A stretch of 49,703 nt of DNA from Candidatus Kuenenia hertensis. Lineage in GTDB: Bacteria; Planctomycetota; Brocadiia; Brocadiales; Brocadiaceae. The position numbers and the translations under genes are program-made. The DNA is taken from contig SOET01000032.1 of the NCBI GenBank assembly GCA_021646465.1, positions 1-49,703 on the forward strand, given 5' to 3'. Shown here in pieces: positions 17,809 to 27,470 of this stretch. The notes below the pieces were generated by a model, which searched no databases, was not told the origin of the DNA, and was given only the letters and a program-made list of their open reading frames with translations. Within the stretch, counting starts at the first letter, position 1. Each line of letters starts with the position of its first letter.

Positions 17809-18663
17809 TTACTTTGCACCGTAAATATGTTCGCTATCTTCTGCTGAAGGCAGGTAGTTTAAGCCTACAAATGTAAAGTTTACAATTCCGAAAGAAACAA
17901 GCAACCAAAACGATAAGATAACAGACATTTTTGATTTGCTTACTTTCATTTTTGGTAAGACAAGGGGTGTATGGAGATAGACCAAATATGCAAGCCAGGT
18001 AATTAAAGACCATGTTTCCTTTGGGTCCCAAGACCAATAATCCCCCCACGCCTTTTTAGCCCAAACAGCCCCGGTAACCATTCCTAAGGTAAGAAACGGG
18101 AAACCGAAGGCAACGATCTTGTAACTGAGTTTATCAAAGTTTCTCGGTAATATTTCTTTGTCGGAATCGATTCCCTTGCTGTCACTGCTGCTTTTTTTGG
18201 AAAAAGGCTTTGTCACCAGATATATTATACTTGTTACAAACGCAATCCCAAAGGCAGCATAACCAAGCATATAGGTAACAACATGCACTAACATCCAATT
18301 GCTTTTTAACGCGGGCATGATTGGTCTTATTGTGTCATCCTGCAGAGTTGCGTAAAGCAGTATAAGCATCGCAAGAATAGACGCCAGTGCACCAACCACT
18401 CTAAAATTATAAACAAATTCAAAAATGATGTAAACAAAGGCGGTACAGCACGCATAAAATATAAGGGATTCATATAAATTGGAAAACGGCGGATGCCCTG
18501 CTTCGATAGAGCGTTTTAATACTAATGTTAAATTCAAACAGAATGCTACGATAAGAAATCCGAGAGAAATCCATTTAATCGGAATAGACCGCCAGATCTC
18601 TCTTACAATGTAAGAGACGGATGCTACTACGTACACAATTAAAGCGAGATTAATTATACTCAT
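17809..18663 (-). CDS. ccsA: Cytochrome c biogenesis protein CcsA (ResC)
   Basis: CcsA is the haem-handling half of the System II cytochrome c synthetase, working with ResB/Ccs1 in the membrane. The 284-residue protein has about eight hydrophobic helices. It carries the tryptophan-rich haem-binding WWD motif at 206-218 (WGDYWSWDPKETW), followed by the conserved WLAYLVYLHTPL. Flanking histidines near 127 and 231 are likely haem ligands. Its start overlaps resB by 14 bases, which indicates coupled expression of the two partners. A serine/lysine-rich loop around 154-172 separates the helix groups. Confidence 0.95.
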   Translation of the reverse strand: MSIINLALIVYVVASVSYIVREIWRSIPIKWISLGFLIVAFCLNLTLVLKRSIEAGHPPFSNLYESLIFYACCTAFVYIIFEFVYNFRVVGALASILAMLILLYATLQDDTIRPIMPALKSNWMLVHVVTYMLGYAAFGIAFVTSIIYLVTKPFSKKSSSDSKGIDSDKEILPRNFDKLSYKIVAFGFPFLTLGMVTGAVWAKKAWGDYWSWDPKETWSLITWLAYLVYLHTPLVLPKMKVSKSKMSVILSFWLLVSFGIVNFTFVGLNYLPSAEDSEHIYGAK

Positions 18664-20539
18664 TTTCCATTACCTCATTTTCTTTTTTTTGTTTTTTTCG
18701 TAAAAACGGTTTTACGTAAAATATAAATATAACACCAAAACACAAAGCTCCGAAACCGGAGTAAACAACCGGAATACCAGGATCTTTGACGATTTGCAAA
18801 CCTGAATAACTTCCCTTTTCAGGATCATAGCTTGATTGATAAATTACGTAGCCATCGCATTTTAAAGGATCGTTTACTTTAATTGATTTTTCCATTACGG
18901 TTTGGTTATTTTTTACAATTCTTAAATTACTAATGAAGTGTTTAACAGATTCCCCGGTAGGTTCATAAATCATTGCAAAGTTATTATCTTTATACCACGT
19001 AGCATATTTACTATCCGCAAACAACCAGTCTTCTTTTTTTCCGCTTGGTCCGTCAATTCTGACACGAATGGCGGGAGTACCTATCTGATCGGATTTTTTA
19101 ACCACTTCTTGTTTTATATCGAAGGAAGGGAAATAGCTGGAAATTATTAGCTGGTGTTCATTATTTGCAAACGAATATCGTTTGTCCAATTCCCATGGTA
19201 TGGTCTCTACTATCTGCTTATCCTTTATGTAAACGAGCTTTTGGTTTTCTCCGGGGGCATGATAGATTCTTATTACATTTCTTGTCATATGAGCATTTGC
19301 AATATCGCTACAGGCAATTTTCACGTTTTCATATTTTGCAGGATGCATTTTATCCCACTCAGGGAAATTTTCAAAGATCCACCGCATTTCAACACCGTCT
19401 GGCCCGTCTATTTCCACCTGTACTGCGGGATTGTTTGCCGGTTGTTCGCTAATAGGTCTTGTGTCTCCATAGTTAAGCACATATTGCAATATTCGCAAAG
19501 AATAATCAGAACTGCTCAGTTTAAATGTTTTGTTTAATTCTAAAGAATAATCCTGAAAAAATCCGAGTTCAGGAATAGAAGCAGTTATTTTGGCATTAAC
19601 ATTTTGTATGGTGTTTACCGCATTGTCAAATTCTTGCTGAGAAGGTAACCAGAGATATTCCAGCCGTAAGTCTCGCTTTTTTTCATCATGATAATTATTG
19701 GCTTGCGCCAGCAGCCATCCTTCCGCAAGGAGACTTTCAGACCCAAAAAGCTTAACAAAGATCGCCGGGTTGTCAGGTTTGTCTGATTCATTGACAGGTT
19801 CCTGCCTTAATTCGGCATCCGGGATATAGTCAGTAATGGTAACTCTATAATCACTTCCAGGTATTCGTTGCCTTTTGCCAACGTTTGCCTCTATTACTTT
19901 TTGTTTATCTTTGTCCTTAACATACGTTACAATCTGATATTTTGGTTCATTTTTTTCTAAGATAAAGTCATCTAGTGCTATTGAAAAAGGCAGGCTTTTT
20001 TTAACGTAATCCAATCTCCCCATACTATCAATTTTTTGCGTTAAAAAGTAATCTACCGATTTTCCTTCGTAAACATTTACTCCTCCCTTTACCCCCATTT
20101 GAAACTTTATTACCCCACCCAGCAATATCAAAACAAGGCTGAGGTGTGTAAGCACAAAACCGGTTTGGAGAAATGTGTTTCTCCATCTCCTTATGGTACA
20201 ACAAATGAGATTTGCACAAAGTAATACAAGGAGAACCGAAAACCAATAGGAATAGAAAACATTATTTAATTGTGTGATTCGAATAAAAGTTGCAAATCCA
20301 TATCCATGTCGTGCCGTATATTCATCGAAACTTCTTCCCTGGAGTATGATTGTTCCCAGTACACATGCAACCGCCATCACCAGGATAATTATTACGGCAA
20401 GCTTAACAGAACAGAAAAAGTCCCAAACCTTGTTTGAATCCCTTTTTTTGTTTTGACCGGGTTTGTTTACTTTTGTTTGCTCATTATTACCAACTGTTTC
20501 AGTTTTTACACGAGTTGGTTTATTTTTACTACTTCCCAT
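18650..20539 (-). CDS. resB: Cytochrome c biogenesis protein ResB (Ccs1)
   Basis: ResB is the second half of System II cytochrome c maturation. It holds apocytochrome and haem on the outer face of the membrane. This 629-residue protein has a charged N-terminal tail, three early helices (VKLAVIIILVMAVACVLGT, then segments near 95-115 and 125-145), a large soluble domain and a final helix near 590-612, as in the family. The family phrase FFCSVKLAVIIIL and the GRSFDEY loop are visible. It overlaps ccsA by 14 bases. A split System II suits organisms that make many c-type cytochromes. Confidence 0.92.
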   Translation of the reverse strand: MGSSKNKPTRVKTETVGNNEQTKVNKPGQNKKRDSNKVWDFFCSVKLAVIIILVMAVACVLGTIILQGRSFDEYTARHGYGFATFIRITQLNNVFYSYWFSVLLVLLCANLICCTIRRWRNTFLQTGFVLTHLSLVLILLGGVIKFQMGVKGGVNVYEGKSVDYFLTQKIDSMGRLDYVKKSLPFSIALDDFILEKNEPKYQIVTYVKDKDKQKVIEANVGKRQRIPGSDYRVTITDYIPDAELRQEPVNESDKPDNPAIFVKLFGSESLLAEGWLLAQANNYHDEKKRDLRLEYLWLPSQQEFDNAVNTIQNVNAKITASIPELGFFQDYSLELNKTFKLSSSDYSLRILQYVLNYGDTRPISEQPANNPAVQVEIDGPDGVEMRWIFENFPEWDKMHPAKYENVKIACSDIANAHMTRNVIRIYHAPGENQKLVYIKDKQIVETIPWELDKRYSFANNEHQLIISSYFPSFDIKQEVVKKSDQIGTPAIRVRIDGPSGKKEDWLFADSKYATWYKDNNFAMIYEPTGESVKHFISNLRIVKNNQTVMEKSIKVNDPLKCDGYVIYQSSYDPEKGSYSGLQIVKDPGIPVVYSGFGALCFGVIFIFYVKPFLRKKQKKENEVMENEYN

Positions 20540-20991
20540 TATTATAATAACCCATTAAATAAATTTCTTAACAATTAAATCAAACAATACAACACTTATG
20601 ATCTTCATCGATATCATCATTAATGCTACACTGGCAAATTTGGCCTTCGTTTGAAAAATAATGCCCTCTTTTTCAAACGATTTTTCTACCGATTAGAAAC
20701 CAGAAATCAACAATAAGAGTTCCAAGAAAGTTCCAAGAAATGAAAAATTCTTGAGGGATAGAGCCAGGTGTTCGATACTTTGCTTTGCGAATTGGAGACA
20801 ACGCGGCCAGGTGTTTAAAAAAAGTGAAAAGTTTAGGCGATATTAACGATAAAAAAATGCTTTCCCGTAAAAAGCTTTGTTCCTTCAAAATATCCGCAAA
20901 ATATTCCTCACAATCAAAAGCCCCCGCCTTAAGCGAGTACGTATTTTATTTATATATAATTCATTTAAATGCTCAACAGTGTTGTGGTTAT
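20540..20991. other. Intergenic region upstream of resB
   Basis: I see no supported gene; short frames here lack family features or plausible starts. The resB promoter should lie in the AT-rich first 100 bases. No clear -35/-10 pair could be chosen. Confidence 0.35.
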
Positions 20992-21663
20992 TTACTCATT
21001 AAATAACGCTTCTTTTGGCGGCAAGGATGCTACTGTTGGCAAAATTAAAAATTCAACCCTTCTGTTTTCCTTTTTTCCTGCCGTTGTAGTGTTTGATGCT
21101 ATTGAACGGTTAGGCCCGAAACCCGCAATATGTATCCTTTGCTCTGATATCTTTTCATTTTTTGTTAAAAAATGAAATACGCTTAATGCACGGGCTGCGG
21201 ATAAGTGATGGTTTGAGTCCCACAAATGTTTTGTTCTTCTTATCGGATCACTATCAGTATGCCCATCTATCCGTATCGAATTGGATGGGTTTTCCTCTAA
21301 AAACCTTGCCATTTTCCTTAACGCTTCTTCCCCGTTTGCCTTGATTGTTGCCATTCCGGAATCAAATAGGATCATTTCCGGGAATAGCACCACAGGTCCT
21401 TCTACGGTATCCCGAACAGAAACGCCGCCGCCAATCGACTCTGCCAGTTTTCTCAGCTTTTCCATTTCTTCTTCGCTTGATCGGATCTTTTCAGACATAG
21501 ATGCAAGCTGGTTCTTGTATCTGGCAATCTCATCTGACTGGTCTCTTATGGTAATTGCCTGTCGCCTGTTTAAAACCCTTAGTTCATCCAATTCGGCACA
21601 ACCCGTCATTCCAACAAATGCTGCTAAAAGGAAAAACTTTAAATATTTCCTGTGTTTAGACAT
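20992..21663 (-). CDS. OmpA-family peptidoglycan-binding lipoprotein
   Basis: The N-terminus is a lipoprotein signal with lipobox MTGC (Cys22). A coiled-coil segment at about 27-75 follows. Residues 90-210 are an OmpA C-terminal domain: ILFDSGMATIK, IRIDGHTDSDPI, LSAARALSVFHFL and GFGPNRSIASN..KKENRRVEFLI. These contain the aspartate and arginine that bind the diaminopimelate of peptidoglycan. It probably ties an outer membrane or similar layer to the cell wall. This matters because the presence of peptidoglycan in planctomycetes was long debated. A GGGAGAAAAAAT ribosome site precedes the ATG. Confidence 0.9.
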   Translation of the reverse strand: MSKHRKYLKFFLLAAFVGMTGCAELDELRVLNRRQAITIRDQSDEIARYKNQLASMSEKIRSSEEEMEKLRKLAESIGGGVSVRDTVEGPVVLFPEMILFDSGMATIKANGEEALRKMARFLEENPSNSIRIDGHTDSDPIRRTKHLWDSNHHLSAARALSVFHFLTKNEKISEQRIHIAGFGPNRSIASNTTTAGKKENRRVEFLILPTVASLPPKEALFNE

Positions 21664-21848
21664 ATTTTTTCTCCCGCGGGTTTAGTATGAACAAAAGTTA
21701 GGATACCAAAAACGTAGCTGCTAAAATCGTTAAAAGGAAAATATAACATCAGATACTATTGTTTTCAAGGCTTTTTTCTGCGAATTTCATTTTCAAAGCC
21801 TTTGCACACAACTAATTCGGTATCATCATAATTCACTATATAAAATGG

Positions 21849-22232
21849 CTATTTATAAACATTTTCCGGATCAAATACTTTTTCTTCGGTAATTTGTATG
21901 CTATCAGTCTGCGGAATATATTCCCTGTAATAACATGTCTTATAGCCGGCATGGCATGCTGCTACATGTTGTTCTACCATAAAAACGAGGGAATTACCTT
22001 CACAGTCAAGATATATTTTTTTAACGATCTGAATATGCCCTGATGTTTCTCCCTTGATCATTAAACGATTTTGAGAACGGCGAAATACGTGTATCTTCCC
22101 TGTTTCAATCGACTTTAATACGGCATCTTTGTTCATATAACATAGGGTAAGCACTTTTCCGTCAATCGCATCTGCTATTACAGAGGGAATAAGTCCTTTT
22201 TCATTAAAGTGTAATTTTTCTAACAATTGCAT
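21849..22232 (-). CDS. hisI: Phosphoribosyl-AMP cyclohydrolase (HisI)
   Basis: HisI opens the purine ring of phosphoribosyl-AMP in the third step of histidine synthesis. The 127-residue length shows it lacks the HisE pyrophosphatase domain. Family motifs are LTLCYMNKDAVLKSIETG, the metal-binding aspartates in the YLDCEGNSL region, and the zinc cysteines of HVAACHAGYKTCYYRE. An AAAGGAGGAAG ribosome site precedes the ATG. It follows thiE by 39 bases and may belong to the purB-thiE-hisI run. Confidence 0.95.
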   Translation of the reverse strand: MQLLEKLHFNEKGLIPSVIADAIDGKVLTLCYMNKDAVLKSIETGKIHVFRRSQNRLMIKGETSGHIQIVKKIYLDCEGNSLVFMVEQHVAACHAGYKTCYYREYIPQTDSIQITEEKVFDPENVYK

Positions 22233-22271
22233 AATAGTTTTCTTCCTCCTTTGTTAAATATAAGGTTTTTC

Positions 22272-22934
22272 TTAGATAAAAGGCGTTTTAATGTAATTGT
22301 GAAGTATTTTGTGCAGAGTTTGTGCTGTCTTTTCAGGGTTATCAGCTTTCAGGATACCGGATACAACGGCAATGCCATCTGCTCCACTTGCCATAATGCT
22401 TTCTGCATTTTCTTTTTGAATACCTCCCAGCGCGATTACAGGTATTTTGACTTTTTTCTTCAATTCCTGAAGTACTTCCGTGCCTGTTGGTTCTAAAATT
22501 CCTTCTTTAGAAGGAGTCTTGAAAATAGGGCCGTATGTTATATAGTCCGCATTACAATCTTGCGCGTGCAGCGCTTCCTGCAGATTGTGTGTGGATATTC
22601 CAATTATTTTTTTGAAACCAACAAGGTTTCTTACGATAGCAACAGGCATGGATTGCCATCCCAAATGAACGCCATCAGCATTCACTGCCAACGCAATATC
22701 TACTCTGTCATTAATTATTAAACTAGCTTTGAAATCAAGTGTAAGTGTTCTGAGTTCACATGCCAGGGAATAAAGATCTTTGGTAGAAAGGTCTTTTTCT
22801 CTGAGTTGTATTGCTGTTACGCCTCCCTTTAGTGCTAGTTTTAAAGTCTTTATCAATGACGCCCTGGTCTGTTTTCTGTCAGTGATTAACATAAAAAGGG
22901 GGAGATATGCAGATTGTTTTGTTGGGAGAGACAT
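22272..22934 (-). CDS. thiE: Thiamine-phosphate synthase
   Basis: ThiE joins the thiazole and pyrimidine halves of thiamine. The TIM-barrel motifs are present: LFMLITDRKQT, GGVTAIQLREKD, LIINDRVDIALAVNADGVHLG, YITYGPIFKTPSK and IPVIALGGI, with GADGIAVVSGI at the phosphate site. I chose the ATG at 22934 (220 residues), 22 bases after purB. An upstream TTG at 22991 would extend it by 19 residues into the end of purB and adds nothing conserved. Confidence 0.94.
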   Translation of the reverse strand: MSLPTKQSAYLPLFMLITDRKQTRASLIKTLKLALKGGVTAIQLREKDLSTKDLYSLACELRTLTLDFKASLIINDRVDIALAVNADGVHLGWQSMPVAIVRNLVGFKKIIGISTHNLQEALHAQDCNADYITYGPIFKTPSKEGILEPTGTEVLQELKKKVKIPVIALGGIQKENAESIMASGADGIAVVSGILKADNPEKTAQTLHKILHNYIKTPFI

Positions 22935-22956
22935 GATTCGTAACGGGGTTATTATT

Positions 22957-24411
22957 TTATACGTGGAGCGTAGGTATCCATTTTTTATCAATAAGATGAC
23001 TATGTTGTTTTAAAATCGGCGAAACCTCTGAATTTATAAACTCTTCCACTTGTTGTACGGATCTTCCGATAAGTCTCTGAGGGTCGGAAATTTCCTTTAT
23101 TTTTGATTGTATCCTGGAAAAAGCCGCGTCTTCAGCAATCTTTTCCAGGAGGTTATTTTTGATGCCTTCTTCTTTCATTCTGTCTGCTGTTTCTATTGCA
23201 TGTTTTCGAATCCTTTCATGATACTCCTGGCGGTCACCCCCCGCATTTACGATTTCCATAAGGATATTTTCTGTGACCATAAAAGGTAATTCATTTTGAA
23301 GATTACCGGCTATAACCTGGGGGTAGACGTTCAATCCGGCGGTAACGTTTAATACAATGTCCAATATACCGTCAACCGCAAGGAAGGCTTCCGGAATAGA
23401 AATTCGCTTATTGGCGGAATCATCCAGGGTTCTTTCAAACCACTGTGAGGCAGCGGTAAATGCCGGGTTTAAGCAATTGCAAAGGACATAACGTGCAATA
23501 GCTGCTATTCGTTCGCAACGCATGGGATTTCTTTTATACGCCATTGCGGAAGAGCCCACCTGGTTCTTTTCAAATGGCTCTTCCACTTCCTTCATGTGCT
23601 GCAGTAATCGTATATCATTGGAAAATTTGTACGATGATTGCGCTATGCCTGCAAGGCAAAACATGATTTGACTGTCAATTTTGCGTGAATACGTTTGCCC
23701 TGTTACCGGGTAATAGGCATTGAAACCCATTTTTTTTGTAACAAGAGCGTCTAACTTCTTCACCTTTTCGGTATCATTATTGAAGAGCAACATAAAACTT
23801 GCCTGTGTACCGGTGGTTCCTTTTGCGCCATGAAAACGCAATTTCTTAATTCTTGTTTCAAGTTCTTCAAGATCGAAAAGATAATCCTGAAGCCACAGAC
23901 AAAAACGTTTTCCCAGAGTTGTTGGCTGCGCAGATTGGAAATGGGTGAAACTTAAAGCAGCAATATCTTTATAGGCAATCGCCTGGTCAGAGAGTATTTT
24001 TATAATATTGGTTAGCTTTGCAAGGAGCAGGTGTAATGCATCCTTCATTTGTATCAGGTCTGTATTGTCCTGTACATAAGCGCTTGTTGCGCCAAGGTGG
24101 ATAATGGGTTTTGCCGCAGGGCACTGCTCACCATATGCGTGAATGTGCGACATAACATCATGTCTCAATGTCTTTTCGTATTCTCTTGCAACGTCAAAAT
24201 TAATAACACCCTGAAAACGTTTCATTTCGCTGATTTGTGCTTCTGTAATAGCCTGCAATCCAAGTTCATGCTGTGCTTCGGCGAGTGCAATCCATAGTTT
24301 TCTCCATGTGCTGAATTTGTAATGATCAGAAAAGATATAGCACATCTCTTTGCTTGCATATCTTTCAGAAAGCGGAGATTGATATTGGTTATAATGGTTA
24401 TCTGTTGTCAT
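22957..24411 (-). CDS. purB: Adenylosuccinate lyase
   Basis: PurB acts twice in purine synthesis, releasing fumarate from SAICAR and from adenylosuccinate. The 484-residue protein carries the fumarase/aspartase superfamily signature GSSAMAYKRNPMRCER. It also has the catalytic histidine region LGATSAYVQDNTD and the TTLGKRF region. It is long for PurB and resembles the eukaryote-like subgroup with YASKEMCYIFSDHYKFSTWRKLW at the start. It heads the purB-thiE-hisI run downstream of the groEL terminator. Confidence 0.95.
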   Translation of the reverse strand: MTTDNHYNQYQSPLSERYASKEMCYIFSDHYKFSTWRKLWIALAEAQHELGLQAITEAQISEMKRFQGVINFDVAREYEKTLRHDVMSHIHAYGEQCPAAKPIIHLGATSAYVQDNTDLIQMKDALHLLLAKLTNIIKILSDQAIAYKDIAALSFTHFQSAQPTTLGKRFCLWLQDYLFDLEELETRIKKLRFHGAKGTTGTQASFMLLFNNDTEKVKKLDALVTKKMGFNAYYPVTGQTYSRKIDSQIMFCLAGIAQSSYKFSNDIRLLQHMKEVEEPFEKNQVGSSAMAYKRNPMRCERIAAIARYVLCNCLNPAFTAASQWFERTLDDSANKRISIPEAFLAVDGILDIVLNVTAGLNVYPQVIAGNLQNELPFMVTENILMEIVNAGGDRQEYHERIRKHAIETADRMKEEGIKNNLLEKIAEDAAFSRIQSKIKEISDPQRLIGRSVQQVEEFINSEVSPILKQHSHLIDKKWIPTLHV

Positions 24412-24497
24412 AAAGGCATTTAAAAAGTTAATTATTTAAGAAGAGTAAATAATATTTCAGAATTTATGATAATGTATGATTATGAAAATTCAATTTA

Positions 24498-24543
24498 TAA
24501 AAAAAGAAGGCGTTGCATGTTTGAACGCAACGCCTTCTTTTTT
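24498..24543 (-). terminator. Intrinsic terminator after groEL
   Basis: A perfect stem pairs 24501-24516 with 24527-24542 around a 10-base loop. Its core is gaaggcgttgc/gcaacgccttc, and the ends are A-rich and T-rich. Read on the minus strand it ends in a U run, which suits a factor-independent terminator 28 bases after the groEL stop. The symmetry would let it work in both directions. Confidence 0.9.
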
Positions 24544-24570
24544 CAAGCAAGATAAATTCGTTTATTAATG

Positions 24571-26184
24571 TCAATGAGTATGAGGTGATGCTCCGGCATT
24601 TTCTTTTTCTTCCGGGATTTCTCCAATTACAGCATTTGTGGTAAGTAATAAGGTTGCAATGCTTGCCCCGTTTTTTAAGGCAACTTTTGTAACCTTTGTC
24701 GCATCAACAACGCCTATTTCAACCATATCAACAAATTTATCCTGAAAGGCGTCATAACCAAAGTTCCCCGTACCTTCTTTTACCTTTTGCAATATAACTT
24801 CCCCTTCAAGTCCCGCGTTTTTCGCTATTTGTTTGATCGGGGTTTCAATGGCAGAGCGGACAATGTTTACTCCTATCTGTTCGTCTCCTTTTGTTGAGAG
24901 TGTGTCTAACACTTTGGCTGCCCTTATTAATCCTACACCACCTCCAGGTAAAATACCTTCTTCCGTTGCTGCTCTGGTAGCATGCATTGCATCTTCTACC
25001 CGCGCCTTTCTCTCCTTCATTTCCGCTTCCGTTGCGGCGCCTACGTTGATTTGTGCGATACCTCCTGAAAGTTTTGCCAGTCTTTCCTGTAGCTTTTCTT
25101 TATCGTAATCAGAAGTCGTCGTTTCGATTTCTGCTTTTATCTGTGAGATTCTTCCCTGAACATCTTTTGCATCTCCACCGCCCTCGATTATGGTAGTATT
25201 TTCTTTATCAATAATCACTTTCTTTGCAGTGCCGAGATCGGTAAGTTCTATATTGGAGAGTGGTATCCCTAAATCCTCAAAAATAGCTTTTGCGCCTGTG
25301 AGCGCAGCAATATCCCCCATCATTGCCTTTCTTCTATCGCCAAATCCAGGTGCTTTAACTGCCGCCGAATGCAAAGTCCCGCGGAGTTTGTTTACTACAA
25401 GCGTACTGAGGGCTTCACCTTCAAGGTCTTCTGCTATTACAAGTAAGGCCCTTCCTGACTTGGCAATCTTTTCCAATAATGGAACAAGTTCCTTTATGCT
25501 CGATATCTTCTTTTCATATATTAAGATGTAAGGATTTTCAAATACAACCTCCATTGTTTCCGGAGACGTAACAAAGTAGGGGGAAAGATACCCTCTGTCA
25601 AATTGCATCCCTTCAACCAGCTTCACCGTTGTTTCCAGGCTTTTCCCTTCCTCAACGGTAATGACGCCGTCTTTTCCTACTTTTTCCATAGCATCTGCAA
25701 TTTGATTTCCGATTTCACTGTCATTATTTGCAGCAATTGTTGCTATCTGAGAGATCTCCTTCTTCCCTGAAATCTTAATACTCATTCCGGAGAGTTCATT
25801 GCATATGGCTTCTACAGATTTTTCTATACCATGTTTGACGTCAACGGGGTTTGCACCTGCTGTTATGTTTTTTAATCCTTCTTCGTAAATGGCTTCTGCC
25901 AAAATAGTCGCCGTGGAAGTACCGTCTCCAACCATATCATTTGTTTTTGAAGCAGCTTCCCGTACCAGTTTTGCCCCCATGTCTTCATACGGGTCTTCCA
26001 GTTCTACTTCTTTTGCAACGGTAACACCGTCATTGATTACTACCGGCGACCCGAAACTTTTTTCAATAATAACATTCCGGCCCTTAGGTCCCAAAGTAAC
26101 TTTAACGGCCTGTGCTAATTTTTTTACTCCCTGTTTAATTGCTTCTCTGGCGTCTTGCTCATAAATAATCTTTTTCGCTGCCAT
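24571..26184 (-). CDS. groL: Chaperonin GroEL (60 kDa)
   Basis: GroEL is the folding-chamber ATPase. The 537-residue sequence has the ATP-site motifs [17 protein letters not shown] and [13 protein letters not shown]. It also shows [15 protein letters not shown] and the [19 protein letters not shown] signature ([18 protein letters not shown]). The C-terminus ends in GASPHTH rather than the flexible GGM repeat found in many bacteria. It lies 15 bases after groES and is closed by a strong terminator. Confidence 0.98.
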   Translation of the reverse strand: MAAKKIIYEQDAREAIKQGVKKLAQAVKVTLGPKGRNVIIEKSFGSPVVINDGVTVAKEVELEDPYEDMGAKLVREAASKTNDMVGDGTSTATILAEAIYEEGLKNITAGANPVDVKHGIEKSVEAICNELSGMSIKISGKKEISQIATIAANNDSEIGNQIADAMEKVGKDGVITVEEGKSLETTVKLVEGMQFDRGYLSPYFVTSPETMEVVFENPYILIYEKKISSIKELVPLLEKIAKSGRALLVIAEDLEGEALSTLVVNKLRGTLHSAAVKAPGFGDRRKAMMGDIAALTGAKAIFEDLGIPLSNIELTDLGTAKKVIIDKENTTIIEGGGDAKDVQGRISQIKAEIETTTSDYDKEKLQERLAKLSGGIAQINVGAATEAEMKERKARVEDAMHATRAATEEGILPGGGVGLIRAAKVLDTLSTKGDEQIGVNIVRSAIETPIKQIAKNAGLEGEVILQKVKEGTGNFGYDAFQDKFVDMVEIGVVDATKVTKVALKNGASIATLLLTTNAVIGEIPEEKENAGASPHTH

Positions 26185-26199
26185 TTGTTCCTCCTAAAT

Positions 26200-26487
26200 T
26201 TAACCAATCACTGCCAGGATATCATCTTCTGACATTAACAAATATTCTTCGCCGTCTACCTTTACTTCCGTACCACTATATGAACTAAATAACACTCTGT
26301 CACCATTTTTTACCTGAAATTTAGCCCGCTCGCCATTGCTGAGTAGTTTGCCGTCACCGAGTGCCATTATTGTTCCTTCTTTCGGTTTTTCTTTGGCCGT
26401 TTCGGGCAGTAAGATTCCGCCGCTGGTTTTCCCCTCTGCTTCAAGACGTTTTATTAAAATTTTTTCTCCCAAAGGTTTTACATTCAT
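26200..26487 (-). CDS. groS: Co-chaperonin GroES (10 kDa)
   Basis: GroES caps the GroEL chamber. I start it at the internal ATG giving MNVKPLGEKILIKRLEAE (95 residues), because the family begins there and a GAGGAG ribosome site sits just upstream. A longer frame would add 27 residues with no homology. The mobile loop (EGKTSGGILLPETAKEKP) and the GDRVLFSSYSGTEV roof segment are clear. No CIRCE (HrcA) operator was found upstream. Confidence 0.97.
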   Translation of the reverse strand: MNVKPLGEKILIKRLEAEGKTSGGILLPETAKEKPKEGTIMALGDGKLLSNGERAKFQVKNGDRVLFSSYSGTEVKVDGEEYLLMSEDDILAVIG

Positions 26488-26576
26488 AACCCTAAATCTC
26501 CTCTTTTTAAAATTATCCTTAAAAAATAGTACTTTTTGCCTGTTTTTAGAATGTGTGAAATGTACCAACTGAAAAA

Positions 26577-26981
26577 TTATTTCCAGTAGTATTTTTCTAT
26601 AACCTGTTCCACAGAGTCTCTGAAGATATCAACATTGATGGGTTTCGGTATCAGTGTATAGGCGTTGGCGCTAATAAGTTTTATCTGAAGTTCTTTTGTT
26701 ATATCCCCGGAAATAAATATGCAGGGAATGGAAATGCTCATTTCCTTTTTAATGATATTAAATGTTTCTAAACCGCTATAATCCGGAAGATTAGCATCCA
26801 AAATCAATACATGCAGTTCTTCAGACTTGGCGATTTTTACCGCTTCTCTTCCGCAACTTGCAAGGTATGTCGTGTAGCCTTTCCGTTCCAATATTTCCCT
26901 TAAGCTATCGCGGCACGATTTATCATCGTCTGTTACAAGAAGCGAAAAATTACACGCATCAGGATGGTATAATGCCACCAT
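26577..26981 (-). CDS. Single-domain response regulator receiver protein
   Basis: This 134-residue protein is a lone receiver domain with the acidic pocket DDD (18-20), phospho-acceptor Asp62 (LILDANLPDYSG), the switch Ser91/Gly92 (FISGD) and Lys113 (IPKPI). There is no output domain, so it must pass its signal by protein contact, as CheY or Spo0F types do, or tune a kinase. It lies upstream of groES on the same strand with a gap of about 90 bases. No kinase gene is adjacent. A GAGGA site precedes the ATG. Confidence 0.9.
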   Translation of the reverse strand: MVALYHPDACNFSLLVTDDDKSCRDSLREILERKGYTTYLASCGREAVKIAKSEELHVLILDANLPDYSGLETFNIIKKEMSISIPCIFISGDITKELQIKLISANAYTLIPKPINVDIFRDSVEQVIEKYYWK

Positions 26982-27347
26982 GATCTATTGTCCTCTTTTA
27001 AATATTTTTTTTAAATACACTATTTTGCAAGCAAATATTATGCCTTTACATCCGGATCAAATTGTCGCCGGTTTTTTTCCAAAATGAAATGTTGAATATT
27101 GTAAGTTCATATATTTGATTTGTAATAGGAGGATATTGTCATAATAGTTGTAAAATAAAGTACTTATAAGTACATTGATGTTTTAATGATTGGTGTATTT
27201 TACAAAAAATTTATTTGAACCGCCAATAGTTTTTACCATTGTCATTATGACATTTTTACGGCTTAAAATTTTTTATTGCTGTCACTTTGGCAGGAGTATT
27301 TTGGTCTCTTTGTTTTTAGATAGATTCGTTCATAAAAATTTACCTCT
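26982..27347. other. Divergent intergenic region with palindromes
   Basis: This holds the control region between the response regulator and the MscS-like gene. A perfect 14-base palindrome GTACTTATAAGTAC lies at 27160-27173. A 13-base one, TGTCATTATGACA, lies at 27240-27252. Either could be an operator. No small gene was found. Confidence 0.45.
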
Positions 27348-27376
27348 TTGACTTTGTGCTTGTGCGCGCGTATAAA
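27348..27376 (+). promoter_or_regulatory. Sigma-70-like promoter of the MscS-like gene
   Basis: TTGACT (27348-27353) and TATAAA (27371-27376) are each one base from consensus with a 17-base spacer, 95 bases before the start codon. Confidence 0.6.
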
Positions 27377-27470
27377 AAAGATATACTTTCAACGTGTTTT
27401 TTATACAAAAGCACGGCAAAACGGCAAAACATTTAGTGCGGTACTTTGTCAGGAGGGTATTTAAGCAAGA

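Noticed and set aside
22235..23000. Possible TPP riboswitch for thiE
   Set aside because: thiE follows purB by 22 bases and there is no leader space or recognisable THI-box sequence.
26488..26576. Possible CIRCE operator before groES
   Set aside because: No TTAGCACTC-N9-GAGTGCTAA pattern or close variant is present.
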